From the NCBI GenBank assembly GCA_041395905.1, contig JAWKZP010000012.1, positions 62,001 to 126,000 of the forward strand: a stretch of DNA of 64,000 nucleotides, in the 5' to 3' direction. A model generated the notes under the pieces. It did no database searches. It saw nothing but the letters and a program-made list of their open reading frames with translations, and was not told where the DNA came from. The position numbers and the translations under genes were made by a program. The stretch is from UBA7803 sp041395905. Its GTDB lineage: Bacteria; Pseudomonadota; Gammaproteobacteria; Pseudomonadales; Azotimanducaceae. Shown here one piece after another: positions 1-7,858 of the stretch (its first letter is position 1; each line of letters starts with the position of its first letter).

Positions 1-501
1 CGCGATCAGGTCCAGGCGGCCGAGCGCGCGGGTGCCGACGCCTCGGTGCTGCGGGGGCTCGCCCAGCACCAATCGTTCTTCGACAGCTACTTCAAGTTCT
101 ACTACCCCGCCCACAACGGCGGCCTGCTGGAGCCGGCGCTCAAGGAGTTGGTGCGGCTGAAGATCGCGCGGCTCAACGACTGCTTCACGTGACTGGGCGC
201 GCGATTTCCATCGGCGATGGAAAACGGACTCACGGAAGCCAAGATTTCCGATCTCGACGCGGATGGAGCCTCATTCACCGAGCGCGAAGCCCTGGCGGTG
301 GAATTCGCCGAGCGCCTGGCAACGGATCACCACAATATCGACGATGCTCTGTTCGGTCGTCTGCGAACGTGCTTCAGCGAGGCCGAGATCCTCGAACTCG
401 GCATGATGGCCGGCCAGTACATCGGCTTCGGCCGGCTGCTCATGGTGCTCGACCTCACGCCCAAGTTCTGCCCGGTCGAGGGCGAGGGGGATCTGGTCTG
501 A
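1..501 (+). CDS. Carboxymuconolactone decarboxylase/AhpD-fold protein, probable selenoprotein (CxxU), 5' end outside window
   Basis: The gene enters from the left edge in frame 1 and ends with TGA at 499-501. An in-frame TGA at 190-192 (visible codon 64) splits it, but both halves belong to one CMD/AhpD fold. The first half ends with Glu49, twelve residues before Cys61, followed by Phe, Thr and the TGA. The second half continues with the usual helices (ENGLTEAKISDL, then AEILELGMMAGQYIGFGR). The TGA falls on the second cysteine of the family's redox motif, giving Cys-x-x-Sec. The only ATG for a separate second gene (217) has no ribosome binding site and lies inside a hairpin. AhpD-like and CMD-domain selenoproteins are known from marine metagenomes. 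The likely role is thiol/selenol-dependent peroxide reduction or a related redox reaction. The alternative is a simple nonsense mutation; the hairpin argues against this. Confidence 0.8.
205..223 (+). promoter_or_regulatory. Putative bacterial SECIS hairpin
   Basis: TTTCCATC (205-212) pairs perfectly with GATGGAAA (216-223), an 8-bp stem closing the three-base loop GGC. The loop begins 20 nt after the in-frame TGA at 190-192. Known bacterial SECIS elements lie in the coding region directly 3' of the UGA, with the apical loop about 16-37 nt away and a G among its first two bases. All these features are present. SelB binding is inferred. Confidence 0.75.
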
Positions 502-531
502 CCCGGATCGCCGCGGCCGGGGGCGGGCGCG

Positions 532-1866
532 TCACACGTTCAGCAGCAGGTGTTCACGCTCCCAGGGGCTGATGACCTCGAAATAGGTCTCGTGCTCCAC
601 CCGCTTGATCGCGCAGTACAGTTCGACGAACTCGCGTCCGAAGATGTCGTGCAGCGGCGTGCACGCCTCCATCATATCCAGGGCGGCGAACAGGTCGCGC
701 GCCAGACCCTGCTCGAGCTTGTAGGCACTGCCGCTCAGCGGCGCGGTCGGCTTGAGACCGTCCACCATGCCCATGTATCCGCAGGCCAGTGAAGCTGCGA
801 TGGCGAGATAGGGGTTCACATCCGCGCCCGGGATCCGGTTCTCCACGCGACGGTTGAGCGGGTCGGAGCGCGGCACGCGCAGCCCCACCGTGCGGTTGTC
901 GTAGCCCCACTGAACGTTGATGGGTGCCGCCAGAAAACGCGTGAAGCGCCGATACGAGTTGACGTACGGTCCGAACAGAATCAGCGCTTCCGGAACGTAC
1001 TTCTGCAACCCGCCGATGAAGTTGTGGAACAGCGGGCTGTCCGAGCCATCCTCCCTGGAAAACAGCGTCTCCCCGGTACTGGCGTCCACCACGCTCTGGT
1101 GCAGATGCAGCGCGCTGCCGGGCTGGCCCTGCATGGGCTTGGCCATGAAGGTCGCGTAGATCCCGTGCTTGAACGCGGCTTCCCGCGCCACGCGCTTGAA
1201 CAGGAACACCTGATCGGCGAGCTCCAGCGGATCGCCATGCAGAAAGTTGACTTCGAGCTGACCAGCGCCGTCCTCATGGGACAGCGAGTCAGCGTCGATC
1301 TCCATCGCCTCGCAATAGTCGTAGATGTCCTCGATGATGGGGTCGAACTCGTTCACCGCCTCGATGCTGTACATCCGCCCCGCCGTTTCCTTACGCCCGG
1401 CGCGGCCGACAGGCGCCTCCAGGGGATAGTCCGGGTCGCGGTTCTGCTGCACCAGGTAGAACTCCACCTCGGGCGCGATGATCGGCTTCCAGCCCCGGTC
1501 GTCGTAGAGCTTCAGAATGCGCTTGAGCACCTGGCGCGGTGCGTGGTCGAGGGGCTGTCTGTCCTGCCGGTAGCAGTCGACGATGACGCTCGCCGTGGGC
1601 TCGTTGGTCCAGGGTACGAGCCGCAGCGTGCTGTAGTCCGGCTCGAGGTGAAGGTCCGGATCGATATCGTAGAGGTCTCCCGATATCTCACCGTAATCAC
1701 CCGTGATGCCCTGCAGGAACACCGACTCGGGCAGGCGCAGGTTGTGCTTGAGGAATTTCTTGGCAGGGAAGAACTTGCCGCGCGGCACGCCGGCCATGTC
1801 GGGGATGATCGCCTCTACCTCATCGATGCGATGCTCGCTCAACCAGGCTTCGGTATCGATAGTCAT
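532..1866 (-). CDS. Glutamine synthetase family protein (PuuA/GlnA-like gamma-glutamyl-amine ligase)
   Basis: 444 residues, full length for the family. The ATP-grasp-like catalytic core of the GS fold is visible: EVEFYL near 133 (metal-binding glutamates), HEDGAGQLEVNF near 198, and GSALHLHQS near 250 (metal His and loop). NPYLAIAA near 350 is typical of the C-terminal domain. The short N-terminal beta-grasp region (EAIIPDMAGVPRGK) resembles PuuA (gamma-glutamylputrescine synthetase) and other GlnA-type ligases rather than nitrogen-assimilatory GlnA. It should condense glutamate with ammonia or an amine using ATP in the cytoplasm. It stands alone, convergent with the CMD gene and divergent from the GST, so the substrate cannot be set from context. 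No puu neighbours are visible. Confidence 0.85.
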   Translation of the reverse strand: MTIDTEAWLSEHRIDEVEAIIPDMAGVPRGKFFPAKKFLKHNLRLPESVFLQGITGDYGEISGDLYDIDPDLHLEPDYSTLRLVPWTNEPTASVIVDCYRQDRQPLDHAPRQVLKRILKLYDDRGWKPIIAPEVEFYLVQQNRDPDYPLEAPVGRAGRKETAGRMYSIEAVNEFDPIIEDIYDYCEAMEIDADSLSHEDGAGQLEVNFLHGDPLELADQVFLFKRVAREAAFKHGIYATFMAKPMQGQPGSALHLHQSVVDASTGETLFSREDGSDSPLFHNFIGGLQKYVPEALILFGPYVNSYRRFTRFLAAPINVQWGYDNRTVGLRVPRSDPLNRRVENRIPGADVNPYLAIAASLACGYMGMVDGLKPTAPLSGSAYKLEQGLARDLFAALDMMEACTPLHDIFGREFVELYCAIKRVEHETYFEVISPWEREHLLLNV

Positions 1867-1973
1867 AGGTCTCCGGGTGTGCTGCTGGAATGGTGCCAGT
1901 CTACCGGGTTTCGGGGCTTCCGGTGACTGGGCCGAATGCTATGATCCTGCGCACCCCGATCCGGAGACAAACC

Positions 1974-2648
1974 GTGAAGCTCTATCAGGCCGATCTGTCA
2001 CCATTCGCCAGCCGCGTGCGCATGCAGGTCTACGCGAAGGGGCTGGATCACGAGGCGATCACGCTCGAGCTTCCGCCGGGCGGGATGGGCAGCGCCGAGT
2101 TCAAGCGCATCAATCCCACCGGCAAGATTCCGGCCCTGGATACGGGCAGCCGGGTGCTGCCCGAGAGTGAGGTCATCTGCGAATATCTGGAAGACCGGTT
2201 TCCGCAACCGCCCCTGCGGCCCGGCTCAGCGCTGGATAGGGCGCAGACCCGGCTGCTGGCGCGCTGGGTCGACATGTACGGCTACCCGCGCATGGCGCCC
2301 CTCTACGCCCAGGTCGATCCGGCCAGCCGCGATGCCGACACCCTGGCCGCGGGCCTGACCGCGGCAGACGAGGCCCTGGCGATCCTCGCACGCCTGCTCG
2401 GCGACGGCGGCTACTCCGGCGGCCCGTTTGCGGTGGGCAGCAGCCTCACGCTGGCCGATTGCGCGCTGGTACCCATGCTCTTCTTCGTGGACGCGGTACT
2501 GCCCGTGCTCGGCCGCTCGCAGGCGTTTGCCGCTGCACCCCTGGTCGAGCGCTACTGGCGCTCCGCCTCACAAGACGCCGTTGCGGCCCGCATCGTCGGC
2601 GAGATGGGGACCGCACTGGCGGCCATGATCCAGACCCGGGCGCGCTGA
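1974..2648 (+). CDS. Glutathione S-transferase family protein
   Basis: 224 residues with a thioredoxin-like N-terminal domain (KLYQADLSPFASRVRMQVYAKG; Ser in place of a redox Cys), the cis-Pro/SES region (GKIPALDTGSRVLPESEVICEYLED) that binds the glutathione gamma-glutamyl group, and an all-helical C-terminal domain ending in LADCALVPMLFF. I chose the GTG at 1974 because GGAG lies eight bases upstream; an in-frame ATG at 1941 would add an unlikely 11-residue leader. It probably conjugates or isomerises small electrophiles in the cytoplasm. It may be cotranscribed with the acetyltransferase gene starting 33 bp downstream. Confidence 0.88.
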   Translation: MKLYQADLSPFASRVRMQVYAKGLDHEAITLELPPGGMGSAEFKRINPTGKIPALDTGSRVLPESEVICEYLEDRFPQPPLRPGSALDRAQTRLLARWVDMYGYPRMAPLYAQVDPASRDADTLAAGLTAADEALAILARLLGDGGYSGGPFAVGSSLTLADCALVPMLFFVDAVLPVLGRSQAFAAAPLVERYWRSASQDAVAARIVGEMGTALAAMIQTRAR

Positions 2649-2681
2649 GGCGCACGCCTCGATGATGCGGAGAAGCGCTTG

Positions 2682-2954
2682 ATGAATCGAGTCATCGACA
2701 ATCCCGACCGGAGCCGCTTCGAGCTCGAAGAAGCGGGGCAGATCCTGTGGGCAGACTACCGCCGGCGCGACGGCGTGCTGGTCATCCCTCACGTCGAGGC
2801 GCCTGTCGCGCTGCGCGGCACCGGCGCCTCCGGGCGCCTGATGGAAGGTCTCCTGGCGCTGGCTCGCGAGCGCGGCGAGCGCATCGTGCCAACCTGCTCC
2901 TGGGCCGCCGCGTACCTGCGCCGCCATCCGGAACACCACGACCTGCTGGCCTGA
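2682..2954 (+). CDS. Small GNAT-like N-acetyltransferase (YjdJ/Gtn10 type)
   Basis: 90 residues. The pattern ADYRRRDGVLVIPHVEAPVALRGTGASGRLMEGLLALARERG is that of the single-domain GNAT family (RGTGASGRL is the acetyl-CoA pyrophosphate loop), and IVPTCSWAAAYLRRHPEHHDLL is the characteristic C-terminus. The ATG at 2682 follows GGAGAAG by about nine bases; a TTG directly before it is less likely. Substrate unknown. It follows the GST by 33 bp, so the two may be one transcript. Confidence 0.85.
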   Translation: MNRVIDNPDRSRFELEEAGQILWADYRRRDGVLVIPHVEAPVALRGTGASGRLMEGLLALARERGERIVPTCSWAAAYLRRHPEHHDLLA

Positions 2955-2992
2955 GCGCCCCGGCACACCGCGCCGCCTGAGCGTCCGGGCGG

Positions 2993-4036
2993 TCAGTCGT
3001 CGGCGGCAGCTCCGGTGAGGTAGCGCCGGGCCGCAGCGAGCGAACTCGAAACCGCCTGATGCATGTCGAGATAGGCGTATTGGCCGCAGCGGCCGATGAA
3101 CGTCACGCCCGGGGCCGTCATCGCGGCATAGCGCCGATAGATCTCCCGATTCGCCCCCGCCAGGTCCTTCACCGGATAAAACCGTTCCAGGCCGTTGTCG
3201 CGGTAGTCACATGGTTCCTCGAACGTCAGCGTCGTGAACGCCGCGTTGTCGCCGTGCCCCGGGAAATTCTTCCACTCCGTGACCCGGGTGAACGGCCCGG
3301 AATGCGTGAAGTTCACTACTGCGACCGGAAACAGCTTCGCGCTGGGAAAGTCGAACTCGTGAAAGCGGATCGACCGATACGGCAGCTCGCCGTGCACGAA
3401 GTCGTGATACTCGTCGATGGGCATCGAGTTGAAGACGTGGGCGTAGTCCGCTTCCATGGAGCGATCGAAGGCCGTGTTCAGAGAGACGCTGATCGCAGCG
3501 TGGTCCAGGATGTTCGTGACCATCACCGTGTAGCCGCGCTCAGGCATTGCCTGAAACTTGTCATCGGGGAAGTAGTACTCGTTGAGGTCGTCGCGCACCG
3601 GGACTCGATTCAGTATGTCGGGGCTCAGCTCCTCGATCTCGAGCCCCCACATCTTGCGCGTGTAGGGGCGGAAGAAGGTATCGACCACGTTCTCTTCTCC
3701 GACGATCTCCCTGGTCTCGCGATTGACCGGCAGGGTAACGAGCCGCCCGTCGGCGAGCAGCGCCTTCACCCTGTGCTTGTAAGGAATCCAATCGGTGAAG
3801 CGCGACAGCCACGCCACCACACGCTCGTTGTTGGTGTGGAAGATGTGCGGACCGTACCTGTGCACCAGTATCCCGTGCGCGTTGACCTCGTCGTAGGCGT
3901 TGCCCGCGATGTGCTCCCGGCGGTCGATTACGTGCACGCGGTGGCCCGCATCCGCGAGCTCGCGCGCGACGGTCGCGCCCGCGAGCCCGGCGCCCACGAT
4001 CAGGATTGGGTGGTCCGACATGATTGGATCTGTCAC
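2993..4036 (-). CDS. glf: UDP-galactopyranose mutase
   Basis: 347 residues. It opens with the FAD-binding loop GAGLAGATVAREL, then REHIAGNAYDE, and has RYGPHIFHTNNERV, a signature of the UGM family, followed by VYTRKMWGL-like and CGQYAYLDMHQA segments near the C-terminus. It converts UDP-Galp to UDP-Galf using reduced FAD, supplying galactofuranose for surface polysaccharide. A GTG at 4036 and an ATG at 4021 are both possible starts and neither has a clear ribosome binding site; MSDHPILIVGAG from 4021 is closer to usual family N-termini. No glycosyltransferases lie beside it, so the gene stands apart from any polysaccharide cluster here. Confidence 0.92.
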   Translation of the reverse strand: MTDPIMSDHPILIVGAGLAGATVARELADAGHRVHVIDRREHIAGNAYDEVNAHGILVHRYGPHIFHTNNERVVAWLSRFTDWIPYKHRVKALLADGRLVTLPVNRETREIVGEENVVDTFFRPYTRKMWGLEIEELSPDILNRVPVRDDLNEYYFPDDKFQAMPERGYTVMVTNILDHAAISVSLNTAFDRSMEADYAHVFNSMPIDEYHDFVHGELPYRSIRFHEFDFPSAKLFPVAVVNFTHSGPFTRVTEWKNFPGHGDNAAFTTLTFEEPCDYRDNGLERFYPVKDLAGANREIYRRYAAMTAPGVTFIGRCGQYAYLDMHQAVSSSLAAARRYLTGAAADD

Positions 4037-4163
4037 CGGGAGAAGCGATCCATTGTACCAGCACGACGCCAGGGCCAGTGCCGCAGCTCAGAAGACGACC
4101 TTGTGGTTCAATGCCTGGGGGCGGGACTCTGCATTCGACTGGTGCATCGGGGAGGGATTGCAA

Positions 4164-4652
4164 ATGGAACGCCTGCAGCGCGTCATGCTGATCAACGGTT
4201 TTCTGGTGATACTGGTCGCCATGCTGGCGGGATTCATGCTGATGTTCTCCCTGCTGGGCGGGCTCGAAGTCTGGCCGGGGCACATTGCCGCCGTTCCCGC
4301 ATACGGAACCAGCGAGGGCTGGATCAGGGCGCACTCCGGTGGAGCCATGAACGGCCTGCTGGTGATCGCCGTGGGCCTGTCGCTGCCGAAGATGGCTTTG
4401 AGCCCGCTGCTGCAGCGCCTCACCGCCTACGGATTCGTCTACGTCGCCTGGTCCTTCACGGTGTTCTACTGGTTCGGCAACGCGGCCGGCAACCGCGCGC
4501 TGACACTGGGCGACAACCCGCTCGGCGAGTCCGACCTGTTCGGCATCATCGGCTTTCTGCCGGCGCTGCCTGCCGTGATCATCGTCGTGATCCTGCTCAT
4601 CGTGGTCGCGCGAGGCCTGCTGGCCGCGGCGGCCTCACGCCAGGCGGAATGA
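4164..4652 (+). CDS. Styrene-oxide isomerase (StyC)-like integral membrane protein
   Basis: 162 residues with four hydrophobic segments (about 8-32, 62-80, 88-106, 128-155). It closely follows the StyC pattern as I recall it: GTSEGWIRAHSGGAMNG, a WSFTVFYWFGN segment, and LTLGDNPLGESDLFG. His57, Asn63 and Tyr102 sit where StyC has its heme-b-ligating and catalytic residues. StyC is a membrane heme protein performing a Meinwald rearrangement of styrene oxide to phenylacetaldehyde. GGGAGGGA precedes the ATG by eight bases. No styrene monooxygenase or phenylacetaldehyde dehydrogenase is beside it, so the natural epoxide is unknown. It ends one base before the convergent PhyH gene. Confidence 0.72.
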   Translation: MERLQRVMLINGFLVILVAMLAGFMLMFSLLGGLEVWPGHIAAVPAYGTSEGWIRAHSGGAMNGLLVIAVGLSLPKMALSPLLQRLTAYGFVYVAWSFTVFYWFGNAAGNRALTLGDNPLGESDLFGIIGFLPALPAVIIVVILLIVVARGLLAAAASRQAE

Positions 4653-4653
4653 C

Positions 4654-5691
4654 CTAAAGCAATGCCTCCCGGTAAGGCGTCATGTCCATTCCGAACACGC
4701 CGTAGCGCGCCTCCACCGCCGCGAGCGTCTCGGGGCACCAGTACGCCGAACCGGGCTGTGGAAAGCCCAGCACCGCGCGCTGGGTGAGCGAGGCCCCGGC
4801 GATCAGACGTTCCAGGAACTTGTCCCTGGCATACGCGGACCAGGCCCAGCCCACGTGCAGCACGCTGATCCATTCCGATGCGGCTCTCCGGAAGGTGACG
4901 TTCTGCACCAGGCGCCTGCGTCCCGCCATCAGCGGCGTGCCGCGATGCCAGGTGTCGTGGCGGTACAGCAGCACGTCGCCGGGCCGATACCAGGTTCTGC
5001 GCTCCCGCTGATAGAGACTCTGGCGCCACTCGGCCAGCTGGGGCCGCTGCACGGCGAAGTAAGCCTCGGCGCTCTCGCGGTCGTTGACGTAGTCGAGCTC
5101 GGCGATACCCGGCGTGTCGACGATGGGCCAGCGATAGGCCGGGTCGTCGGGCCCGGACCGCGGCACGACCGCGGTCGCGCCACCACACTCCGTCACGTCG
5201 TCGAGATAGAGAATCAGCTCCACCGCCTCAGGCCGGTCCCAGGGCGTGGGATGGGCCAGGGTGTGGTTCGGATAGTCGACGTGGATGCGCTGATCGTCGT
5301 TGTCGAGCGCGGCGCTTGGCACGCCCGCGCGTCCGTACTTGGGCCATAGGTCCGACTGGGTGAGCCTGATCTCCGTCTCAGGGCAACCGAGCAGCTGGGC
5401 GGCGGCGGCAAGCAGCCGCGGATGCAGGGTAACGGCGTTGAGCGGCGCGCAGCGCGACGGAAAGTTGAGCCTGCCGCCGCTGCCGAAGTCGGTGACGGCG
5501 GCCGCCTCGGGGCTGTCTGCCGCCGGGAACGTCCGCGCCGCCGCTTCACGCAGCGCGGCAATCAGTTCCGGCTCGAACAGACCCGAGACGAAGGCAAACC
5601 CCTGGCTGCGCCAGCTCGCCACCTGCGAAGGTATCAGCGGCGCGGGGGGCACCGAGCCCGCCGCGGTTGCAGATCCAGGCGGCTTCGCCAT
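4654..5691 (-). CDS. Phytanoyl-CoA dioxygenase (PhyH) family protein
   Basis: 345 residues. The Fe(II)-binding triad of this 2-oxoglutarate oxygenase family is visible: His and Asp in RIHVDYPNHTL and the distal His in YRHDTWHRGTPL, with the downstream Arg of GRRRL as a candidate 2-oxoglutarate ligand. The ATG at 5691 is preceded by AGGAA; the longer open frame to 5982 reads as low-complexity Arg/Ala noise. It probably hydroxylates a small molecule in the cytoplasm; substrate unknown. A second gene of the same subfamily (HCDFGNHTL, HRGTNLT) is at 32754-33713. Confidence 0.82.
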   Translation of the reverse strand: MAKPPGSATAAGSVPPAPLIPSQVASWRSQGFAFVSGLFEPELIAALREAAARTFPAADSPEAAAVTDFGSGGRLNFPSRCAPLNAVTLHPRLLAAAAQLLGCPETEIRLTQSDLWPKYGRAGVPSAALDNDDQRIHVDYPNHTLAHPTPWDRPEAVELILYLDDVTECGGATAVVPRSGPDDPAYRWPIVDTPGIAELDYVNDRESAEAYFAVQRPQLAEWRQSLYQRERRTWYRPGDVLLYRHDTWHRGTPLMAGRRRLVQNVTFRRAASEWISVLHVGWAWSAYARDKFLERLIAGASLTQRAVLGFPQPGSAYWCPETLAAVEARYGVFGMDMTPYREALL

Positions 5692-5804
5692 GGGGATTCC
5701 TACTCGCTGATCGACTCCGCGACTGCCAAGTCTGGCCGATGCGCCGGCGGGCGGAAACCCTGCCCTGGGGAGGGCGGCGCGCGCCTCGCGCACCGCCCGG
5801 TCGC

Positions 5805-6854
5805 TCAGGGTTGCGGCCTGGGCGTGCTGGCGACGCTCGGTGGCAGAATGGGATAGATGACCTCCGGCTGCCGGCCCGTCAACGACAGCAGAAAGTCGGC
5901 GATCCGATCCACCTCCTGCTCGCTGAGCTGGATCCCCAGCTGGCTGGCGCCCATGACGGCCACGGCCTGGCGCATGTCCCACACCTTGCCACTGTGGAAA
6001 TACGGCGGCGTCAGCTCCAGGTTGCGCAGCGTCGGAACCTTGAACACGTACTCGTCGCTCACCGTCTTGGTGACTTCGTAGCGGCCCTTGTCGCCCAGGG
6101 GGAGAATGTCAGCGCCAGGACGTTCCATCACGCCGAACGGCGCGTACATGTCTCCGCCCAGGTTGGTGCCCTTGTGACAAGCCGCACAGCCTTTGCTGAT
6201 GAACAGATTCAGGCCTTCCTGCTGCGCCGCGCTCAACGCGTCGGCATCGCCTTTCAGATAGCGATCGAAGGGTGCATCGGGCGTGATCAGCGTCGCCTCG
6301 AACAACGCGATGCTGTTGCGCACGTTGTCGAACGTGACGGGCTCCGGCTGCTGGGGGAACGCCTCTGCGAACGCGCGCACGTAGCCGGGTATGCCTTTGA
6401 GCTGTTCTACCACGTGGCTCTCGCTGGTACCCATCTCGATGGGGTTCACCAGGGGGCCGCCGGCCTGTTGACGCAGATCCTCCGCGCGGCCGTCCCAGAA
6501 CTGCGCCGTGTTGAACGTCGCGTTGAGCACCGTCGGTGCGTTGCGTCCGCCGCGTTGCCAGTGGTGTCCGATGGACGTCTCCTGCAGGTCGACGCCGCCC
6601 AGGCCCACCATGTGACAGGAGTTGCACGAGATCGCGTGGCTCTCGGAAAGGCGCGGCTCGAAGTACAGCATGCGACCCAGCGTCACGCGCGCAGGCGTGC
6701 TGTCGATGCCGGCAACCGCCGGCGGCTGCTCAGGAATGGGTTTGAAGAGCTGCTGCGCCGTAGTCATCAGAGCATCGGCAGCTCCGGCCGGAACAGCAAC
6801 CGCAGCCGCGCCGAGGCTGCACGACAGCGCAACGATGCGAATGATCTTAGACAT
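5805..6854 (-). CDS. Exported diheme cytochrome c peroxidase (MauG/CcpA family)
   Basis: 349 residues with an N-terminal signal peptide (MSKIIRIVALSCSLGAAAVAVPAGAA). Two c-type heme sites are present: CNSCH at 77-81 and CAACH at 223-227, the spacing usual for bacterial diheme peroxidases. LGRMLYFEPRLS and NAPTVLNATFNTAQFWDGRAEDL are family hallmarks. The protein acts in the periplasm, reducing hydrogen peroxide with electrons from small cytochromes, or carrying out MauG-like oxidation. AGGAG precedes the ATG at 6854. No mau genes are near it. Adjacent genes on the same strand are an exported methyltransferase-fold protein upstream and PhyH downstream. Confidence 0.9.
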   Translation of the reverse strand: MSKIIRIVALSCSLGAAAVAVPAGAADALMTTAQQLFKPIPEQPPAVAGIDSTPARVTLGRMLYFEPRLSESHAISCNSCHMVGLGGVDLQETSIGHHWQRGGRNAPTVLNATFNTAQFWDGRAEDLRQQAGGPLVNPIEMGTSESHVVEQLKGIPGYVRAFAEAFPQQPEPVTFDNVRNSIALFEATLITPDAPFDRYLKGDADALSAAQQEGLNLFISKGCAACHKGTNLGGDMYAPFGVMERPGADILPLGDKGRYEVTKTVSDEYVFKVPTLRNLELTPPYFHSGKVWDMRQAVAVMGASQLGIQLSEQEVDRIADFLLSLTGRQPEVIYPILPPSVASTPRPQP

Positions 6855-7043
6855 GTGGGTCTCCTTCGCCCGAACGGGCGTGGACGGAATTGCAAGATCC
6901 GATCTTGCCAAGTCCGCAGCGGAAGGAAACCGGGGAACCTACCTAGACGCAACTCAGGCGCGGCGCGCACCGCCCCGGGCAGCGGGCTCCTCAGCGGCCC
7001 CAAGCACGGAAGCCCGGCGCCGCTGTCGGGCCGCAACGTCGGC

Positions 7044-7793
7044 TCAGCCGGGCTTCCTCAGCTTCAGCAGGAAGCGGTCGGTGCGGCCACGCAGCCCTTC
7101 GGCGAACACCATCAGGCTGTGATCGTCCTCCGGACTGGCCAGCAGATCGCTGTCACCGGCAATCTCGAAGCCCGCCGCCTTCGCGGCCTCGACCACCTTG
7201 GATTTCTCGATGCGGTGCAACGACGCATTGTCCGCGCCTGCTACCCCGACATGGTCGACGATGCCGAGCACGGCGCCGGGTTTGAGCAGCCCGTAGAGCA
7301 CCTTCAGCATGGCGGCAGCCGCGTCCGGGTCACGGTTATACAGGTCGTGGAAGTTGAGCGCGGTGATTGCCCCGTCCAGGCTGCCGGCGGGCAACTCGAG
7401 ATCTGCGAAGTCGGCGTCGATGCGCTTCACATTGGGCAGCCGATCGCCGGCCAGCCGTTCGCTGAGCGCCTTGTCGTTGGCACCGTCGCGGAACTTCAGC
7501 ACCGCTGGCGGGTTCTGGGCGTACACGGTTCCTTCCGGTCCAACGGCCACCGACAGCACCTCGGTGTAGTAGCCGCCTGCGGCGATGACGTCCATGACGG
7601 TGTCGCCCTTGCCGAAGCCGAGGAAGGTAATGACGTCAGCCGGTTTGCGGCCGGCATCGCGGGCTTTGTCGGCGTCGGGGCGGGCGGCGTTGTCCAGCGC
7701 CGCACGGAGACCGTCGGCGCTCGCAGCGTCGGCCGTCGCCCATGGCATGATCGTCAGCAGGACCACGCCGAGCAGGATGCGTAACAAGGTCAT
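7044..7793 (-). CDS. Class I methyltransferase-fold protein with signal peptide
   Basis: 249 residues. The N-terminus (MTLLRILLGVVLLTIMPWATADAAS) is a signal peptide, and GGGAGAA lies about seven bases before the ATG. The remainder is a Rossmann-type methyltransferase: FGKGDTVMDVIAAGGYYTEVLS is motif I, FADLELPAGSLDGAITALNFHDLY covers motifs II-III, and a GAVLGIVDHVG strand follows. The fold normally uses S-adenosylmethionine, which is not known to be supplied to the periplasm, so the reaction is uncertain. Homologues of this exported type occur widely in proteobacteria. Its gene lies between the TPR regulator and the diheme peroxidase. Confidence 0.8.
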   Translation of the reverse strand: MTLLRILLGVVLLTIMPWATADAASADGLRAALDNAARPDADKARDAGRKPADVITFLGFGKGDTVMDVIAAGGYYTEVLSVAVGPEGTVYAQNPPAVLKFRDGANDKALSERLAGDRLPNVKRIDADFADLELPAGSLDGAITALNFHDLYNRDPDAAAAMLKVLYGLLKPGAVLGIVDHVGVAGADNASLHRIEKSKVVEAAKAAGFEIAGDSDLLASPEDDHSLMVFAEGLRGRTDRFLLKLRKPG

Positions 7794-7858
7794 GACAGCG
7801 TTCTCCCTTTCGTGTCCGGGGCCCCCACTGTACTCGCAAACCGCCACCAGTTCGCGGC

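Noticed and set aside
205..223. Hairpin as a rho-independent terminator
   Set aside because: It lies inside a continuing coding frame and has no T tract; its position relative to the TGA fits a SECIS.
217..501. A separate small gene starting at ATG 217
   Set aside because: No ribosome binding site, the ATG lies inside the hairpin, and the protein is the second half of the CMD fold in the same frame as the upstream part; readthrough as Sec explains it better.
1024..1926. Long antisense frames opposite glutamine synthetase and other genes
   Set aside because: In GC-rich DNA, antisense frames stay open by chance; composition is Arg/Ala rich and the opposite strand encodes clear families.
1974..2648. 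GST as a second selenoprotein
   Set aside because: The active-site position is Ser (SPFAS) and there is no in-frame TGA.
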